A stretch of DNA of 64,000 nt. Origin: Ovis canadensis. Lineage: Eukaryota > Chordata > Mammalia > Artiodactyla > Bovidae. This document shows positions 34,401 through 43,648 of the stretch, one piece after another. A program made the position numbers and the translations under genes. The stretch lies in NCBI RefSeq assembly GCF_042477335.2, contig NC_091251.1, forward strand, positions 31,636,501 through 31,700,500, written 5' to 3'. Each line of letters opens with the position of its first letter. Within the stretch, counting starts at the first letter, position 1. Under the pieces are notes generated by a model. The model was not told the origin of the DNA. It saw only the letters and a list, made by a program, of their open reading frames with translations, and did no database searches.

Positions 34401-37335
34401 AGAGGCGTGTTATGGCACCAGGGTCAGGGCACTGGCGCAAAAGAACCTTAGCAGACCTGTCCTCAAACACACATGAGGTGGGGCCTTGAGAGACTCAGAA
34501 AAAAAAGGAGGTATCTGTGGGGTGTTAAATTCCTGCAATCCAGTAAATTGGGGGCTTGAAATCATTATGAGATGGGAGTTAAGGTAAATGTGACTTCATT
34601 TTATAGCCACAGGCTGATTGTTCATGCCAGATACATTTTTTTTTTTGAAATTTCAAAGAAAAATTTATTTCTTTAAAATGGGTGGTTAGAATATATATAC
34701 AATTTCCTTTGTTTTTATTTCCTTTAATCTGCATGTATTTTTATAACATTTTCATACCTATTCAGCATATAATTAAAAAAATTTTTTTCAGTGTCATTGT
34801 GCTTAAATGTCCTTGCATTTTAAGATGAAGCTTTTTTTTCTCTTTTTTTTAATTTTTTTAATTTTAAAATCTTTAATTCTTACATGCGTTCCCAAACATG
34901 AACCCCCCTCCCACCAGATACATTTAAAAGAGAAAAATAAATAGAAACAAACTCCAACAATGGTAAAATCATTAAGCAAAGTATGTTGATATGATAGACT
35001 ATCTTGTAGCCATTAAATGTGATGTTTACAGCAGATGATCTGAGAAAACCTTACTGCATCATCTCTTTAAAAAAATCACTAAATTCAGTATCATGTCGAC
35101 TATGTACAGGGGATAGAAAAATACCAGAAAGAAACCAAATAAGATGCTAACAATGGTTGTCTGTGGGTAGTGGGAATGTGGCTGGTATACTTCCTGCTTC
35201 TTGGCAATTTGTAGCCCCTCCAATGCTATATTGAGTATGTATTACTTTTAGAATTAGAATTAGGAACAAGAAAAAGTTCAAACGTGTTGTAATACTGGTC
35301 ACACCTCTTATAAGCTGGTCTACGTCTAAGTTACTGTGCTAACGTACCCAGAACTATTTGTATATTATCTTTAGTTTTACAGTGAAGGTTTTGCCTTCAT
35401 AGTGAAAAATTCCAAACGTCAGTGAAGAGCTGGGAAAGATTCTTACCTTGTGCCCGGGACGCCACATAGCAAGCTCAGTTTCATCCTCTTTAGTCTTCTC
35501 TCCCTTCTCTTAAGACTCTGTCTGGTTTTCTTAAGGAGAGGTTCCCAGCTGGACTAACCAAGCCTCTCCTTCTCTTTGGCAGATTACCTCCAATATTCCA
35601 GGGCCTTCTTCCTCATCTCTGTCTTCACCATACTTGTTGTCCTTGGCTGGCTCTTCAGTTCTTGCCTCCCTAGAAGAGGAAGGGTGACTGGTAACTTGGA
35701 TCTGAAGGTATCCATGCTCAGCTTCGTCTCAGGTACAGACCTAGATGGCAGGGTAGTACTGTGGTAAAACTGCTGAGGGAACAAACTTCTGTGTGGGTTT
35801 TTATCCTCTTTTTCTTGTTCCCTTTCTCTTCTTCATTCCATCAAGTTGCCAGCTACCTGCCCTGTCTTACTGTATGAAACACATTCGTTAACTTAACCCA
35901 GGGAAGAGGCCTCACCTTGGTCAGTCATCTTGATTAGATTTTTATCTCTTTGATCCTTTCTATGTAATATGGTATGGGCTTCTCCAGTGGCTTAGTGGTA
36001 AAGAATCTGCCTGCAACGCAGAAGACGTGGGTTCGACCCCTGGGTGGGGAAGATCCCCTGGAGGAGGAAATGGCAGCCCACTCCAGTTATTCTTGCCTGG
36101 GAAATCCCATGGACAGAAGAACCTGGCAGGCTACAGTCCATGGGGTTGCAAAAAAGTTGGACACAACTTAGCGACTAAACAACGATGACAAATAATGTGG
36201 TGTCTGGAAGTAGAAGAATTGAGGGTAGCAGTCAAGGCAGATTAAAGACACTGAGGGGTGTGACATGTTTTCTTCTGGTCCTAGCCTCCTGCTTGCTGCT
36301 CTGCCTCATCCTGTTTCTGGAACAGGTCGACTTGCATACTTCGGAAAGAGTGGAGTCAGCTCTCCTATGGCCCTATCAGGTTAATTGGGGGAGTGACTTC
36401 ATATACTTGTTTGCGGGTGAGTCAGTCCCCTTTCCTGCCTTAAGCTAGGAGGATAGAAGGGGAAATCAGTTCTTGAAAGGGAGGAGGAATCTAGGAGAAA
36501 GAGAAGCACTAACCATTCCTATTAAAAACATTCATACCTCAAGAGGCAGTGTGGTATGGTAAAGAAAACATGCATTTTGGAGTCTGAAAAAAATCTAGAA
36601 TTAGTAACCTGTTCTGCTAACTGGCTTCCCTGGTGGCTCAGACGGTAAAGCGTCTGCCTACAAAGCCAGAGACCTGGGTTCAATCTCTGGGTTGGGAAGA
36701 TCTCCTGGAGAAGGAAATGGCAACCCACACCAGTATTCTTGCCTGGAAAATCCCATGGATGGAGGAGCCTGGGAGGCTACAGTCCATGGGGTTGCAGAGT
36801 CAGACACGACTGAGTGGCTTCACTTTCACTTTTCTACTAACTGAGGCACAGATGGGTTGAGAAACTTGCTCAAGACCATAGAGAAAGTAGGAACTGTGAT
36901 TTGCGTCCAGGAGGTTCAGGCTTTGTCCTAACCACGGAAGAAGTACAGTAATGAAATGGGAGTGCAGGAGGGTAAAGAAACCCTGCTGGCGGGGTGGCGG
37001 GTCGGGGGGGGGGGGGGCGGCAGGGGATTGACTTCACTGAAAAGAGCCCTTGTGAGCTGAGTATTGAAAGAATGAGTTAGAATTTTCAAAGCCCAAAGAC
37101 CGTCTGTCTCTTGAAACTCACCTCGACTTCTTCTCTTCCCCTAGGGATTGTCTCCTTCCTCAATTACATAACTTCCAGATCTCCTCCTCTGGATCAAGAC
37201 ATCACTGCAGTTCCTACAGAAAAGTCAAGGCTGGGATTTGGTCCAGTGACTCTGCCTGTTGAAGATGACTGGTCAGAGCTTCTGACAGACTCTTCGAGTG
37301 AGATTCAACAAAACCCATCAAATATAGAACTGTGA
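22374..37335 (+). CDS. TMEM202: TMEM202, transmembrane protein 202 (five coding exons)
   Basis: Coding exons are 22374-22454, 22696-22948, 35583-35732, 36285-36416 and 37145-37335, giving 268 codons plus a TGA stop (human about 273). All introns are GT-AG, with phases 0, 1, 1, 1. The product is a four-pass membrane protein. TM1 lies in exon 2 (core FCGSLCGFSLLVLICM), TM2 in exon 3, TM3 across the exon 3/4 junction and TM4 across exon 4/5. The first loop carries W...GLW..C....C (NWVQF, then GLWIPCNHELCW), as in the PMP22/EMP/claudin superfamily. The start is the first in-frame ATG, with A at -3 and G at +4, and MEREE...YPEVPKVKG aligns with human MERRE...SPEVPKIKG from memory. The molecular role is not established. 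The gene lies divergent from HEXA, as in human. Intron 2 is 12.6 kb of mostly repeats. Confidence 0.95.
22696..22948 (+). CDS. TMEM202: TMEM202 coding exon 2
   Basis: The acceptor TTGTAG ends at 22695. The exon encodes PTLPTQHPSALMPPQ onward, then TM1 and the GLW-C-C extracellular loop ending at SHTPKPP. It ends one base into a Tyr codon, at a GTGAGT donor. Confidence 0.95.
23488..23622 (+). mobile_element. CHR-type SINE
   Basis: AACTTCCCTGGTGGTACAGT to CACAGCCGAAAAATAAATA. TAATAAATTTCTAGG-like copies flank it. Confidence 0.85.
23878..24086 (+). mobile_element. Bov-tA SINE
   Basis: GGGTTTCTCAGGTAGTTCTAGT head (diverged); the Bov-A unit ends CTTAGCATCCATGCAC. Confidence 0.85.
24580..24700 (+). 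mobile_element. CHR-type SINE, short
   Basis: GACTTCCCTGGTGGTCCATT to CACGGTGCATAAAATACAAA. Confidence 0.85.
24785..25110 (-). mobile_element. Long CHR-type SINE
   Basis: Antisense; TTTATTTTTGGCTGTTCTGG to CTGAGCCACCTGGGAACC. Confidence 0.88.
25264..25479 (-). mobile_element. Bov-tA SINE
   Basis: Antisense; TTGTGCTGTGCTTAGTCGCT to GAGCTACCAGGGAAGCCC. Confidence 0.92.
25603..25954 (-). repeat. 3' LTR of the class I endogenous retrovirus
   Basis: Starts TG and ends CA, and is about 95% like the copy at 28651-29001. It is directly preceded by the GCTAT target duplication. Confidence 0.88.
27900..28167 (-). mobile_element. Bov-A2-type SINE nested in the endogenous retrovirus
   Basis: A two-unit Bov-A SINE in minus orientation is flanked by the 13-bp duplication ATAGGGAGGTTAG (27887-27899 and 28168-28180). 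It inserted after the provirus. Confidence 0.9.
28367..28437. repeat. (GA)n-rich purine tract
   Basis: About 70 bp of almost pure GA/GGA repeats on plus, inside the leader side of the endogenous retrovirus. Confidence 0.85.
28449..28576. repeat. Tandem duplication of about 64 bp in the retroviral leader
   Basis: Two consecutive units begin GGGATTTCACTCACCCTTGTAA and differ at only a few positions. They lie between the 5' LTR and gag of the endogenous retrovirus. Confidence 0.85.
28651..29001 (-). repeat. 5' LTR of the class I endogenous retrovirus
   Basis: The same 350-bp unit as the left copy, ending CA at 29000-29001. GCTAT follows at 29002-29006. Confidence 0.88.
30058..30250 (+). mobile_element. 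Bov-tA SINE
   Basis: GAAAGCTTCTCAGATGGTAA head, Bov-A unit ending CAGTCAGACACGACTG. Confidence 0.9.
30475..30786 (-). mobile_element. Long CHR-type SINE
   Basis: Antisense; TTTGTTGCACTGGGTGTTTG to GACCACCAGGGAAGCC. AGCTCAGGTTCTT flanks both sides (near 30,467 and 30,789) as the target duplication. Confidence 0.9.
31598..31905 (+). mobile_element. Long CHR-type SINE
   Basis: GGGCTTCCTTGGTGGCTTAT to CAGCCCAAAATAAATAATTT. Confidence 0.88.
32869..33208 (-). mobile_element. Long CHR-type SINE
   Basis: Antisense; TTTATTTTTGGCTGTGTGGG to GAGCCACCAGGGAAACCCC. CTAACTGGCTAATTCTG on the right resembles CTAGCTGGCTAGCTCTG on the left, the target duplication. Confidence 0.9.
33334..33516 (-). mobile_element. 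Bov-tA SINE, internally shortened
   Basis: Antisense; TGCTCAGTCTTGTCTGACTC to GAGCTGCAACGGAAGCTC. About 20 bp of the usual Bov-A unit is missing. Confidence 0.88.
33983..34303 (+). mobile_element. Long CHR-type SINE
   Basis: GGGCTTCCTTGGGGGTCCAG to ACCACAGCCAAAAAATAAAA, then a poly(A) tail. Confidence 0.9.
34639..34913 (-). mobile_element. LINE-1-mediated insertion with probable 3' transduction
   Basis: Read on minus, it starts with a truncated ruminant L1 3' end (GGTGGGAGGGGGGTTCATGT) and its A-rich tail. About 200 nt of non-L1 sequence follow, then AAATAAA and a final poly(A) run. The whole is flanked by the 12-bp duplication CCAGATACATTT (34627-34638 and 34914-34925). Confidence 0.8.
35583..35732 (+). 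CDS. TMEM202: TMEM202 coding exon 3
   Basis: The acceptor TTTGGCAG ends at 35582. The exon encodes YLQYSRAFFLISVFTI... (TM2) and the start of TM3 (LDLKVSMLSFVS). It ends one base into an Ala codon, at GTACAG. Confidence 0.95.
35970..36180 (+). mobile_element. Bov-tA SINE in TMEM202 intron 3
   Basis: GGGCTTCTCCAGTGGCTTAG head, Bov-A unit ending TTAGCGACTAAACAAC. Confidence 0.9.
36285..36416 (+). CDS. TMEM202: TMEM202 coding exon 4
   Basis: The acceptor GGTCCTAG ends at 36284. The exon encodes the rest of TM3 (SCLLLCLILFLEQV), the second loop and the start of TM4 (DFIYLFAG). The donor is GTGAGT. Confidence 0.95.
36624..36831 (+). mobile_element. Bov-tA SINE in TMEM202 intron 4
   Basis: Flanked by TTCTGCTAACTG (36612-36623) and TTCTACTAACTG (36832-36843). 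It split an older MIR. Confidence 0.92.
36838..36945 (+). repeat. MIR remnant
   Basis: ACTGAGGCACAGATGGGTTG, CTTGCTCAAGACCATAGAG and a GTCCTAACCAC end. Confidence 0.65.
36992..37026. repeat. G-rich run
   Basis: GGCGGGGTGGCGGGTC, then about 14 G and GGCGGCAGGGG. It could form a G-quadruplex on the coding strand of TMEM202 intron 4. Confidence 0.6.
37145..37335 (+). CDS. TMEM202: TMEM202 coding exon 5 and stop
   Basis: The acceptor TTCCCCTAG ends at 37144. The exon finishes TM4 (IVSFLNYITS) and encodes a soluble tail with VPTEKSRLGFGPVT, close to the human tail, then TGA at 37333-37335. Confidence 0.95.
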
Positions 37336-37457
37336 CTGATAAGAACCCAACTACTGCTTGACTTAAAAACAGGGGAGAAGCTAACTGAGTAGGGAATGAT
37401 TGTGCAAATTTGAGGAAACTCTCCTAATATCATGTCCATATAACTGAAGGGGACAGC

Positions 37458-37463
37458 ATTAAA
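37458..37463 (+). terminator. Candidate TMEM202 poly(A) signal ATTAAA
   Basis: ATTAAA lies about 120 bp after the stop codon and is followed by a GT-rich stretch (TTTGTGTATGTTG). No AATAAA is closer. Transcript data would be decisive. Confidence 0.35.
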
Positions 37464-38039
37464 GCTGATGATATGTCCTTTGTGTATGTTGCATCCAAAA
37501 TGGGTATGATAGTCATAAAGCAAATTACGAAAACTCCCAGAAGAAAAAGTTGCTAAAATATCAGTGTTTAGATACATAGATGAAAGAAACTAGCAATAGA
37601 TGGCAGTGCATTGAACCAGAGCTCTCTTGGGAATCAGGGATTTCACAGACCAGAATGGTGCATGCAGGAAAATGTCACCAGATTTTGTTTGGACTTTTCT
37701 TTGCCATGTGTGGCCTTGGGAATACTCAGGATGGAAGGCATTTGCACACTATTGTTGAATCTGAATTGGGCATCATTACCAGAAACGGAATGAATATCAG
37801 TGGAGATAATACCTACCACCCAACAGAGTTGAGAAGTGCTGGATAGATTTAGGGGAATCTATGACACCTCCCTTTTCTATGAGGAATGGTAATTTGAAAC
37901 CTTATACTCTATTCAGTAAACTGACAGCTTCTTTATAGGCTGGGGGTTATGTGAACCAGACATCTGTAAACTCTGAAATTCTTTTTTTTTTTTTTACTCT
38001 GAAATTCTATATGCTCTTTTCTGTGAAGGGCCATACTGT

Positions 38040-38115
38040 CCTTTTAAAATTTATTTTTAATTGGAGGATAATTGCTTTACAATGTTGTGTTAGTTTCTGC
38101 CATACAGCAAGGTGA
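38040..38115 (-). mobile_element. LINE-1 3' end, very short
   Basis: Antisense; AATTGGAGGATAATTGCTTT to CCATACAGCAAGGTGA. Confidence 0.75.
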
Positions 38116-39215
38116 ACTCCATGATAGGGCTCTGACTCTTCTGATTCTTCAGGGATCTATTATGTCTTTCCAAGTCAAATGAGGCTAAAGGACTTTCTTC
38201 AGCCTAAGCATATATGTGGACCAAGTTAAAATTTTTCTCCATGTTTTATATACTGTGTAAGACCAGTAAGGGTAGGGGCATTCAGGTAATCACATGAATA
38301 TTTTGATGGCTAGAGATCCCTTTTAAACTCAGACCAGATTCCATGCAGAAGGTCCCGGACATTCATCCTGTTTTTTATTCCTTTAGTAGCTGCCACTATA
38401 CTTCTGCTGGTTGAGGTCCATCCTTCTTCTCCTCAAGCCTGGCAATAGAATGGAATAGTGGCCAGTTTTACCCCTTGCTACTCTTAAAGATAAGCCTTGG
38501 GATCCTTTTGTTTTAAAGATTCATTGATAATCATTGTATAAAACAAACATAACAGCTCTAATAATCCTGGCCCCCCCATCAGTAATTACCAATAATTTCC
38601 AGATGGTAACTGGAAGACTATTAGGTTAATATTTCTGCTTTTATTCTTAAAGGTCCGAGTTAAGCAGCACAGGCATGTGTATACCCACGCACAGAGACAC
38701 ACACAAACGCATGTATATAGACACACCCCATTTTGACCCTGCCTTAGAAAACCCTTCTCTCTTAGTTATGGCAGAATCTAGTGTCCCCCTACTTCAAGGG
38801 GCCTCATTTCAGAGGCTCTTCAGGCTGTTCCTGGGCCTTTGTCTGGCTGTTAGATGTGAAATTCAAGTCCAGCTTCCCCTCCTCTTATCACCACTCACAC
38901 TAAGTATACCCCACAAGTTGACTAATTCAGAACTTAGTGGGTTCATAAGTTTTATTTATTTTCTGATTTGGTTTGAAGACTGTCATTATATGACTAAGGA
39001 GTTGAGTACTGGTGACTCTTTGGGGAATGGACGTTTTAACTGCAGCGAGAAGGAGGGAGCAGGTGTGAATGAGAAGGAAGGATGTTAGTTCTTCAGAAAG
39101 TAACCATTAAGGCCCTGGTTATTACCAGAGGATAGTAAGTAAGTTTTCTACTTTGCTATTAGAGAACGGTCTTTAAGCATAGAGATCCCTTAATTGCTCC
39201 TTTAGAAACTGAATG
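38116..39215. other. Downstream of TMEM202, nothing recognised
   Basis: A 137-codon open frame at 38675-39088 lacks family signatures and starts in a (CA)-rich stretch. It is taken as chance. Confidence 0.45.
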
Positions 39216-39217
39216 CT

Positions 39218-39416
39218 TGGGATTTTTCTGATGATTCAGTGGTTAAGAATATGCCTTCCAATGCAAGCAACACGGGTACCATCCCTGGTCAGGGCACCCA
39301 AGGTCCCACATGCCATGGGGCAACTTAGCCTGTGTGCTGAAGAAAATGGTGCACCACAATGACAGATCCTGTGGGCCACAGCTAAGACCTGACTCAGCCA
39401 AAGAAATAAGAAGAAG
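39218..39416 (+). mobile_element. CHR-type SINE
   Basis: GGGATTTTTCTGATGATTCA to GACTCAGCCAAAGAAATAAG. Confidence 0.82.
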
Positions 39417-39518
39417 CTGAATGCTCTATTTTCTTCTTACTCTCTTTCTTTGCTTGCAGAGAATCCCTTTAAAAAGCTTAAATAGACTTCCAATTAGATA
39501 GCTCATGGGGGGGGGGGT

Positions 39519-39714
39519 GGGTACTTTCCTCATGGTTCAGTGGCTAAGACTCATCTCCCAATGCAGAGGGCCTGGGTTCCATCCCTGGTCAGGGACGTAG
39601 ATCCCACGTGCCACAGCTAAAAAACTCACATGACGCAAAGAAGTTCAAAGACCCCACTTGGCACAGCTAAGACATGGTGCAGCCAAATAAATAAATACTA
39701 AAAAAAAAAAAAAA
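39519..39714 (+). mobile_element. CHR-type SINE
   Basis: TACTTTCCTCATGGTTCAGT to GTGCAGCCAAATAAATAAAT and poly(A). Confidence 0.85.
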
Positions 39715-40051
39715 GTGGGGGGATGGCTCATTAAATGACCCTTTGCTACATTCCCTCTGCCCCAGATACATTACATGACAGATGAAGGGAGAAGGAGAGA
39801 GGAGAGGGGGGAATACACATGTACAGCTAAGTCAAAACAAGACAAGCATTTTCAAAAAACAGAAAAATAACAAAACCACAATGCTGTGATTGAGTTAAGC
39901 CAAAGACTTATTGGGCTCAAAGTCCAAAAGTTTGGCAGAGGTGAACAGGAAGACAGTTCCTGTTGAGTGAAAAGGACTAAAAGTGCTTCTCAAGATACGG
40001 ACTAGAGCCAAATTCCCAGCTCTAATTCAAACTAGGGACTTAAAAGAAGCT

Positions 40052-40387
40052 GAGGACTTCCCTAGTGGCGCAGTGGATACGAATCTGCCTGCCAAGGCAG
40101 AGGTCGTGGGTTCTATCCCTGGTCCATGAAGATCCCACATGCCGCAGAGCAACTAAGCCCCTGCACCACAGTTACTGAACCTGTGCTCTACAAGCCCACG
40201 CTCTCGAGCCTGCCAGCCTCAACTACCAAGCCTGTGTACCCCAGAGCCTGTGCTCCACAACAGGAGAAAGCACTACAATGAGAAGCCCATGCATCACAAC
40301 TAGAGAGTAACTAGAGCAACTAGAGAAAGCCCAGCCCATGCGAAACAACAGAGGCCTAATGCAGCCAAAAATGAATAAATTAATGAA
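40052..40387 (+). mobile_element. Long CHR-type SINE
   Basis: AGGACTTCCCTAGTGGCGCA to TGCAGCCAAAAATGAATAAA. Confidence 0.9.
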
Positions 40388-41300
40388 TTAATTTAAAGAT
40401 GTTTTAAGAATAGAAAATCAGGGCTGCAGTTTATTTGGAACTACAGATCCAAAGAGGTCAAATGACACAAGTACAACCCTGCTTTACAAAGCAGTACATT
40501 GATTCATTAACTGGGTTATAACAGAACAGAAAATCTGAAATATCTTATGAGACCTGGCCCTGTACTTGGATCTTTGGCCAAAATAAGGAAATCCCAAAAC
40601 TATCAGATGGAATGAGCATACAAGAAGAAAAAGAAACAAAAAGAGCCAGGAAAATTTTTTTGGTGCCTGAAAATAGGAATTCTAACCATAAACAGAAATG
40701 TTCATTTCATTTCATTGATTATCTACTCTAATTTTTACTAATTTTTTTAAATTTACTTTGCATTTAATTCGAGGTTATTCCAGTTTCCTAAGGAGCATAG
40801 ATTACTGGTTTTAGATCATTTCTCTTTACTAAACATGCACTCAATGCTATAAATTTCCCTCTAAACCCTGCTTTCACTGTACCCCACAAATTTTGGCAAG
40901 ATCTATCTTTCATTTTCATTTAGTTCAAAATATTTTAAAATTTTAAGTTCTCTTGAAGTTTTTTCTTTGATCCGTGTGTTATTTAGAAGTCAGTCATTTA
41001 ATCTCCAAGTGCTTAGGGAATTTTCTAGCTGTCTTTCTAAAGCTGAATTTTAGTTTAATTCCATTGTGATTTGAGAGCACACACCGTATAATTGTAATAC
41101 TTTTAAATTTGTTGAGGTGTGTTTTATGGCCCAGAATGTGGTCCATCTTAGTGGATATTCCACGTAAACTTAAGAAAAATTGTCCTGTTGTTGCCCTGTA
41201 GTGGTCTATCACTGTCAGTTATATCCAGTTGGTTGATGGTGTCCTCATTAATGTTCTACCTGCTAGATCTGTCCATTTTTGATAAAGAGTGTTGAAGTTT

Positions 41301-41934
41301 CATGGCAAATAGATGGGGAAACAGTGGAAATAGTGACAGACTTTATTTTGGGGGCTCCAAAATCACTGCAGATGGTGACTGCAGCCATAAAATTAAAAGG
41401 TACTTGCTCCTTGGAAGAAAAGTCATGACCAACCTAGACAGCATATTAAAAAGCAGAGACATTACTTTGCCAACAAAAGTCCATCTAGTCGAGGCCATGG
41501 TTTTTCCAGTAGTCATGTATGGATGTAGAGTTGGACTATAAAGAAAGCTGAGTGCCAAAGAATTGATGCTTTTGAACTGTGGTGTTGGAGAAGACTCTTG
41601 AGAGTCCCTTGGACTGCAAGGAGATCCAACCATCCTAAAGGAAATCAGTCCTGAATATTCATTGGAAGGACTGATGGTGTAGCTGAAACTCCAATACTTT
41701 GGCCACCTGATGTGAAGAGCTGACTCATCTGAAAAGACCCTGATGCTGGGAAAGATTGAAGGCAGGAGGAGAAGGGGACAAAAGAGGATGAGATGGTTGG
41801 CTGGCATCACCGGCTCAATGGACATGAGTTTGAGTAAACTCTGGGAGCTGGTGATGGACAGGGAAGCCTGCCATACTGCAGTCCATGGGGTCACAAAGAG
41901 TCGGACATGACTGAGCAACTGAACTGAACTGTTG
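41301..41934 (+). mobile_element. BovB 3' part inside LINE-1
   Basis: Begins CATGGCAAATAGATGGGGAAAC and ends AACTGAACTGAACTG. The L1 stretch GTTGAAGTTT / GTTTAAGTTT appears on both sides as the target duplication. Confidence 0.92.
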
Positions 41935-42215
41935 TTTAAGTTTCCAACTACGATAATGGATTAACCTATTTGTTCTTGTAGTTTTATCAGTACGTGGCTC
42001 AGGTCCTGTTGTTAGGCACATACACTTTAAGGATTGCTATGTATTAAGGGATTGACCTTTTTATCATTATATAACATTCCTCTTTATCCCTTACAACCTT
42101 CCTTTTTCTAAAGTCTGCTCTGTATGAACTTAGTAAAACTATTACTAGTTTTATTAAGGAACTATTACTAGTAGTAGGAGGAATTATTACTTCCTACTTT
42201 CATTTGATTAGTACC

Positions 42216-42412
42216 AGGGGTCGTGAAGAGTCGGGCATGACTGAGCGACTTCCGTTTCACTTTTCACTTTCATGCATTGGAGAAGGAAATGGCAACCCAC
42301 TCCAGTGTTCTTGCCTGGAGAATCCCAGGGATGGGGGAGCCTGGTGGGCTGCCGTCTATGGGGTCGCACAGAGTTGGACACGACTGAAGCGACTTAGCAG
42401 CAGCAGCATGGC
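42216..42412 (+). mobile_element. Bov-A2 SINE inside LINE-1
   Basis: A two-unit form without tRNA head: GGTCGTGAAGAGTCGGGCAT ... CTTAGCAGCAGCAGC. Confidence 0.9.
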
Positions 42413-42431
42413 ATATCTATCTTCATCCCTT

Positions 42432-43135
42432 TCAGTTCAGTTCAGTTCAGTTCAGTCACTCAGTCATGTCCAACTCCTTGCAACCCCATGAACTGCAGCA
42501 TGCCAGGCCTCCCTGTCCATCACCAACTCCCAGAGTTTACCCAAACTCATGTCCATTGAGTCGGTGATGCCAGCCAACCATCTCATCCTCTTTTGTCCCC
42601 TTCTCCTCCTGCCCTCAATCTTTTCCAGCATCAGGGTCTTTTCAAATGAGTCAGCTCTTAGCATGAGGTGGCCAAAGTATTGGAGTTTCAGCATCAACAT
42701 CAGTCCTTCCAATGAACACCCAGGACTGATCTCCTTTAGGATGGACTGGTTGGATCTCCTTGCTGTCCAAGGGACTTTCAAGAGTCTTCTCCAACACCAC
42801 AGTTCAGAAGCATCAATTCTTTGGCGCTCAGCTTTCTTCACAGTCCAACTCTCACATCCATACATGACCACTGGGAAAACCATAGCCTTGACTAGATGGA
42901 CCTTTGTTGACAAAGTAATGTCTCTGCTTTTTAATATGCTGTCTAGGTTGGTCATAACTTTCCTTCCAAGGAGTAAGCGTCTTTTAATTTCATGGCTGCA
43001 ATCACCCTATGCAGTGATTTTGGAACCCAGAAAAATAAAGTCTGACACTGTTTCCACTGTTTCCCCATCTATTTGCCATGAAGTGATGGGGCCAGATGCC
43101 ATGATCTTCGTTTTCTGAATGTTGAGCTTTAAGCC
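42432..43135 (-). mobile_element. BovB 3' part inside LINE-1
   Basis: The 3' end is (TTCAG)n at left. The 163-codon frame encoding [20 protein letters not shown] is almost unbroken, so it is a young copy. Confidence 0.93.
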
Positions 43136-43421
43136 AACTTTTTTGCTCTCCTCTTTCACTTTTATCTATATGTGTCTTTATTTAAATTAGGTTTCTCTTA
43201 GACAACAGAGAGCTGGGTCTTCTTTTTTGACTCACTCTAAAAATCTCTGTTTTCTAATTGGTATATATAGACCATTGATGTTTAAATTGATTATTGATAT
43301 AATCGGATTGATATCTACCATATTTGTCACTATTTTCTATTTGTTGCCCTTGTTCATTGTTCCTATCTTTGTCTTCCTCTCTATTTTTGTCTTTTTTGGT
43401 TCTAACTGAGCATTTTATGGA

Positions 43422-43648
43422 CTTTCCACGTGGCACTAGTGGTAAAGCACCCACCTGCCAATGCAGGAGACCAAAGAGATGTGGGTTTGATCCCTGGGTC
43501 GGGAAGATCCCCTGGAGGAGGGCATGGCAACCCACTCCAGTACTCTTGCCTGGAGAACTGCATGGGCAGAGGGGCCTTGTGGGCTACAGTTCACAGGGCT
43601 GCAAAGAGCTGGACGTGACTGAAGTGACAGCATGTGCACACAAGAGCA
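43422..43648 (+). mobile_element. Bov-tA SINE inside LINE-1
   Basis: GGACTTTCCACGTGGCACTA head; GAGCATTTTATG occurs before and GAGCATTTTATG after it, a 12-bp target duplication. Confidence 0.92.

Larger units (their letters stand above)
22949..35582 (+). other. TMEM202: TMEM202 intron 2
   Basis: A 12.6-kb GT-AG phase-1 intron. It holds at least ten SINEs, one endogenous retrovirus and one L1-mediated insertion. The stretches 22,949-23,486, 29,007-30,056, 30,790-31,594, 31,905-32,868 and 34,926-35,582 show no gene or nameable repeat. Confidence 0.9.

Noticed and set aside
38675-39088. 137-codon plus-strand open frame downstream of TMEM202
   Set aside because: Starts in a CA-rich stretch, has no domain or splice context, and has skewed composition. 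Likely chance.
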